A DNA stretch of 64,000 bases from Sceloporus undulatus (taxonomy: Eukaryota; Chordata; Lepidosauria; Squamata; Phrynosomatidae), in contig NC_056527.1 of assembly GCF_019175285.1 (NCBI RefSeq), positions 104,956,970 through 105,020,969 on the forward strand. The letters run 5' to 3'. The notes beneath the pieces are model-generated. The model was not told the origin of the DNA, ran no database searches, and saw only the letters and a program-made list of their open reading frames with translations. The position numbers were made by a program, and so were the translations under genes. Positions 60,100-64,000 of the stretch are shown in pieces. Every line of letters begins with the position of its first letter. Within the stretch, counting starts at the first letter, position 1.

Positions 60100-60292
60100 C
60101 TATATGACTCTGGACACCAGGGTTCGAATCCCAGCTCAGCCATGGAAATCCACTGGGTGACCTTGGGCAAGCCACAGTCTCTCAGCCTCAGAGGATGGCA
60201 ATGGCAAACCCCCTGTGAAGAAACTTCCCAAGAAAACCCTGTGATAGGGTCGACATAAGTCAGGAATGACTTGAAGGCACACAACAAAGAAC
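60100..60292 (+). mobile_element. Sauria-type SINE, head lost
   Basis: TATGACTCTGGACACCAGGG to ATGACTTGAAGGCACACAAC. Confidence 0.86.
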
Positions 60293-60589
60293 AAACTCGT
60301 AACACATAAAACAAGCAACCAAACAGGACAACCCTTCTCAACATCCAAGGTAGGCCCGGCCTAAGACATTTTGCTGCCTGAGGAAAACAGCAAGATATTG
60401 ATCAACATTGTAATGAAGATGACAACTACAAGAAAGATGGTGATCTTTATTTAGAAGACTGATGGGACTTTAAAACAGGTTTCCAACAGAGCTAAAAGAT
60501 CAAAGAGAAGAGATGTCAAACAGAGTTTGGGTACATGCTTGGGTTGAACAGACATTAACATTTGATTTTAAAGAAGTGAATGGATAATG

Positions 60590-60735
60590 CTTTGAACTGA
60601 TAATTATTTCATGTTTTGTATTGTAATGTGTTTGTATTTGGCGTGATTTGTCGTCATTGTATTCTTTTTTGTACTCTGCTTTGAGGTGTTTAGATATGGT
60701 GAGCAGTAGGGAAATTGATTAAATAATAATGAAAG
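60590..60735 (+). repeat. Probable LINE 3' end
   Basis: TTTTTTGTACTCTGCTTTGAGG, GAAATTGATTAAATAATAAT. Clade not assigned. Confidence 0.45.
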
Positions 60736-61323
60736 AGAGGGAAGGAGGAAGATCATTTCGATTCCTTGTCAACTATCCAAGACTTCTTCCATACAAAAAC
60801 AGAATATGTACATGCTGGGGACAAAGTTCACCAGAGAATGCAAATTCTCCCTTGTTCTATTTATTATCTATTATCCATTATAGTGGCAAATGATGATTTA
60901 CATTTACATCTTTCCTCTAATGTATTGAGGACAGCACACGCTCACTGTCTCCTCATCTTGTCCTTGCAACGATTCTGTGAGGTAGACCAGTTTAAGGGAG
61001 AGAAAATGATCCTGCAGTCAATTTCATGGTTCAGCTCAAGATCCTGCAATTTCATGGTTCAGTGGGGGCCAAATCCTCAATGTATGAAGTGCAGCCCAGC
61101 ACTCTAATCCTTGCACCACATGTCTGTATTTAATAAAGTAAGTCTAGATTCTCCACTTTCCAATTAATCATCCAGGCACAATCCAGGTATTCTAGTTTCA
61201 TTGAAAAGTTTATGCGGAAGGTCAGGATGGAAGACAGTATTCAAAATCTAACACTATCTTGGTTTATATTCTAATCCCAATGACTCATTCCTGGGAATAA
61301 CATCCAGGAAGCAAGGCACTATT

Positions 61324-62260
61324 TGTAGGGTAGCCAGAGTGAAGACTGGAAATGGCTCCTGTGCCTTTAATGCAGAGGTGGGCAATTATGGAAGGGTAGG
61401 GGGCCACATAAACCAGCACCACCTTGGAGACCTTGTGGGAGACAGATCTCCTCACTGCACCTGCTTCCTAAAAAAGCCCCACCAAATTATGTTTGCCCCC
61501 AAATGCCTTCCAGGGACGGGGTTTTCACACAGTTTTGAGGCCTTCTCGTGTCATTTTTGGCCCAGGAGAGGGCATTTTTAACAACAGAAAGTGAGCAGAA
61601 GTCACTTCCTGTTTCAAAAAAGGCCTCTCTTGGGCCGAAACTGGCCCTGGTGTGAGCAGCAAACATGGTGGAAATGTACTCCTACATTCTCTGGAGGTCA
61701 TTTTAGGAGCAAAAAAATGAAAAAGAAATTCTGAAAATTTTTTGTCTGACCTGGGAGGGGTGCAAGGAGACCTCCAGCATGGTCTCTGCACCCCTTTGAG
61801 GGCTTTCAGGGCATTTGTGAGCGCACACCAAAACAAAGGGTTTGAAAAAATATTGACCATGGGGGGGGCACAAAAATGGTGCTAGAGGCCACATGCCACC
61901 TGCAAGATCCAGCATTGTGTAGTGGTGTGAGTGTTGGACTACAGCTCGAGACCAGGGTTTCAATTCTGGGTTGGCCATGTAAGCTCACTGGAAGATCATG
62001 GGCAAGTCACATTCTCTCTGCTTCAGAGGATGGTAATAGCAAACCTCCTCTGAAGAATCTTGCCAAGTAAACCCCATCATAGGATCACCATAAATCAGAA
62101 ATGGTTTTGAGGCACACAACAACAAACAACAACAGAAGAGGGAAATGCAGCAGGTGTTGCTTGTTACCAGCTTGCATGACCAGCAATATGAGCTGAAATT
62201 CCCTGTTTTACACAACCATTAAAGATACAGGTGCTGTCTCCAGTTTTCAATGCAATAGCA
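61324..62260. mobile_element. Dispersed DNA-element copy interrupted by about 750 bp including a SINE
   Basis: Left part GGGTAGCCAGAGTGAAGACT at 61328; right part from 62140 ends GTGCTGTCTCCAGTTTTCAA. The intervening sequence holds the SINE at 61909-62132. Confidence 0.45.
61909..62132 (+). mobile_element. Sauria-type SINE, near full length
   Basis: TCCAGCATTGTGTAGTGGTG to GGTTTTGAGGCACACAACAA. Confidence 0.86.
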
Positions 62261-63480
62261 CCAATATTCTTTGGTCTCTTAGAATGGAGCATTCCAATTG
62301 TGACTTTCTAGGAGAAATAGTTTGGCCAGCTATTACTACTACATGCTTTTAATATAGCATAAATATATGCCAGCATAGTTACACTGGATCCCACATTTGT
62401 GCTGCCAAGTGCACAACAGGTACCACAGCTTTGAGCTCACCTGTTGTGCAACAGTGAAATACCTCCTCACCCACCAAGTCAAAAGTGTGAGAGAGCATGA
62501 GCACATGCTTGCTCACAGCCTTTGAGAAAGTACAAGAACTTGCACTATTATTTTTATGCTAACATAGTGGTCCCACAAGCTTCCAGCCACAGAATCTGAA
62601 ATATTGCTTCATTGGTGATAACAATTGCCATCTTTGTTGTGAAGGCAGGCCTTAAGGACAGAAGTGGAAGTCTAAACTCACCAAGATGAGTAGTTAACTG
62701 GATTACTCCATTTTGAAGAAAGGTAAGCATTACATATTATCATTATTACCATCATCATCATTATTCATTTCAAAGTCTAGCAGATGTTACTGGCTGGAGT
62801 TTGGAGCTATCAGTGATTTGGATTTTTTCCAAGAATCTAGATTTTGAAATTATGTGCCATGTTCACTGAAGTCATGACTTGCCAAACCTATCCCAAGATG
62901 AAATTATTTCATGTTCAGAACTTGACCAAAATCTCCTCTGTCTACATTTGTAGTCACTGTCTTTAGTCCAGGCCTTAGATAATTCTCATTCTCTCTCTCA
63001 ATCTTCCTCCCTCCCTCCCTCCCTCATCTGTTCCTGCCCTTGAAAATACCCATATCATGACCTAGATAGAAACTCACATAATTGCTCAGATAATGATAAC
63101 AAACCATGCTTAATATCCTTGAATGTATATTAAGCAACTATGTCTACAATGTAATACTGGAGGCTGAAGGAAGCAAACTGTCGAAGAAGAGAAAAATGCT
63201 TGAGTGAACACTTCAAAGAGAGCAAATAAAAATGTTGAAAGGTTTATATAGAGAGACTATATTAGACTCTGAGGATACAAAATATGTGTGTAGAAAGAAA
63301 ATAATACAAAAAATTACCTTGTAACCTGGCAAAACAAACGACTATATGGTTGGTACATTTGAAGGAGGAACTGAGAATGAAACCAAATGGAAATAGTTAC
63401 AGAAAAGGACACTGAATAATAGAAACTGAAAGACTTATAGTTATGGCTAAAGAACAGGTGTTTCAAACAAATAGCATCAA
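62261..63480. other. Distal spacer, no gene recognised
   Basis: AT-rich; (TCCC)n at 63004-63024. No exon-like ORF and no convincing exon 1 for TMEM86B copy B. Confidence 0.4.
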
Positions 63481-63499
63481 GATAAATATTGATAGATAG

Positions 63500-64000
63500 A
63501 TATTGACAGATAGTAAATGCTATTCATGTAAATAAAAAGACAAAACTGTTGAGCACTTTATCCATTCAGGCAGAAAGAAATGCCTTGATAAAGCGGCTGT
63601 AAAGATACAATGGAATCTATGCCAAAAATTATGATTTACTATCCACAAGGAACTGGTGAGAATGTAAGCCTGATAAGGTTGACAGAAATTGAGATGTAAA
63701 AATCTTATGGGGCATAAATACTCAAACTGACAAAACATAAAATGTAGACTAAACTTTGGATGAGAAAAAGAAAGCTTAGATTATAAATATGTCATGTCCT
63801 GGAGGACAGCAGAATCAAAAACAAAAAGAGGGAAGGATATGAATTATCAAGACCTATAAATTGAGATTTAATACTTCTGGGAAAATGAAACAACTGTGGT
63901 TCCCGTAGTGGTAGCTGCTCTGGGAACAATTGTAAATGGACTGATAAAAATCTGCATGAAATCACAACAGATGATTATGATGGTCAGAAAATCATAGAAT
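63500..64000 (+). mobile_element. Decayed R4-like LINE C-terminal (endonuclease-domain) fragment
   Basis: Translated pieces ILWGINTQTDK, INMSCPGGQQN and ETTVVPVVVAALGTI resemble the C-terminal restriction-like endonuclease region of R4/Dong-type LINEs. Many stops and frame breaks. Continues to the window edge. Confidence 0.55.

Overview
The window is vertebrate nuclear DNA, most likely from a squamate reptile and possibly an iguanian. It is AT-rich and dominated by short introns and repeats. The main repeats are tRNA-derived SINEs whose 3' ends look like RTE/Bov-B LINE tails (Sauria SINE type), 5S-rRNA-derived SINEs with a similar tail, CR1 LINE 3' ends, Tigger-like and hAT-like miniature elements, and many fold-back MITEs. 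The species call is an inference from this repeat mix. | Genes, all on the minus strand. (1) 2078-33460: a receptor-type protein tyrosine phosphatase that I can assemble from start codon to stop codon as 19 coding exons (about 903 residues). It has a signal peptide, a short Thr/Pro-rich exon, a Cys-rich exon, five fibronectin-III exons, one transmembrane helix, and a single catalytic domain with WPDHGVP and [10 protein letters not shown]. Single-domain architecture and the adjacent TMEM86B-like genes point to PTPRH. (2) 36475-40919 and 53450-58624: two tandem TMEM86B-like lysoplasmalogenase genes (YhhN family). Each shows two coding exons of identical length (253 and 398 bp). The short first coding exon, about 10 residues, was not found for either copy. 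| Layout. 1-2077 is 3' flank of the phosphatase. 2078-13907 holds the cytoplasmic and transmembrane exons. 15453-27603 holds the ectodomain exons. 27604-33460 is the large 5' end with two signal-peptide exons and a 10-N assembly gap. 33461-36474 is the gene-to-gene spacer. 36475-40919 is TMEM86B-like copy A. 40920-53449 is a repeat-filled spacer with one repeat-poor, AT-rich stretch (about 51120-51690) that could be regulatory. 53450-58624 is copy B. 58625-64000 is repeats, ending in a decayed R4-like LINE fragment. | Working together: nothing in the sequence shows that the phosphatase and the lysoplasmalogenases act in one pathway. Their adjacency is conserved vertebrate synteny (human PTPRH and TMEM86B are neighbours). 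The most informative observations are the local duplication of TMEM86B with uneven divergence between its two exons, a CR1 insertion that ends four bases inside the copy A intron right at a splice donor, a one-base frame conflict in a C-homopolymer of phosphatase exon 8, and a CD45-like order at the phosphatase N-terminus. No new enzymatic or defence system was found.
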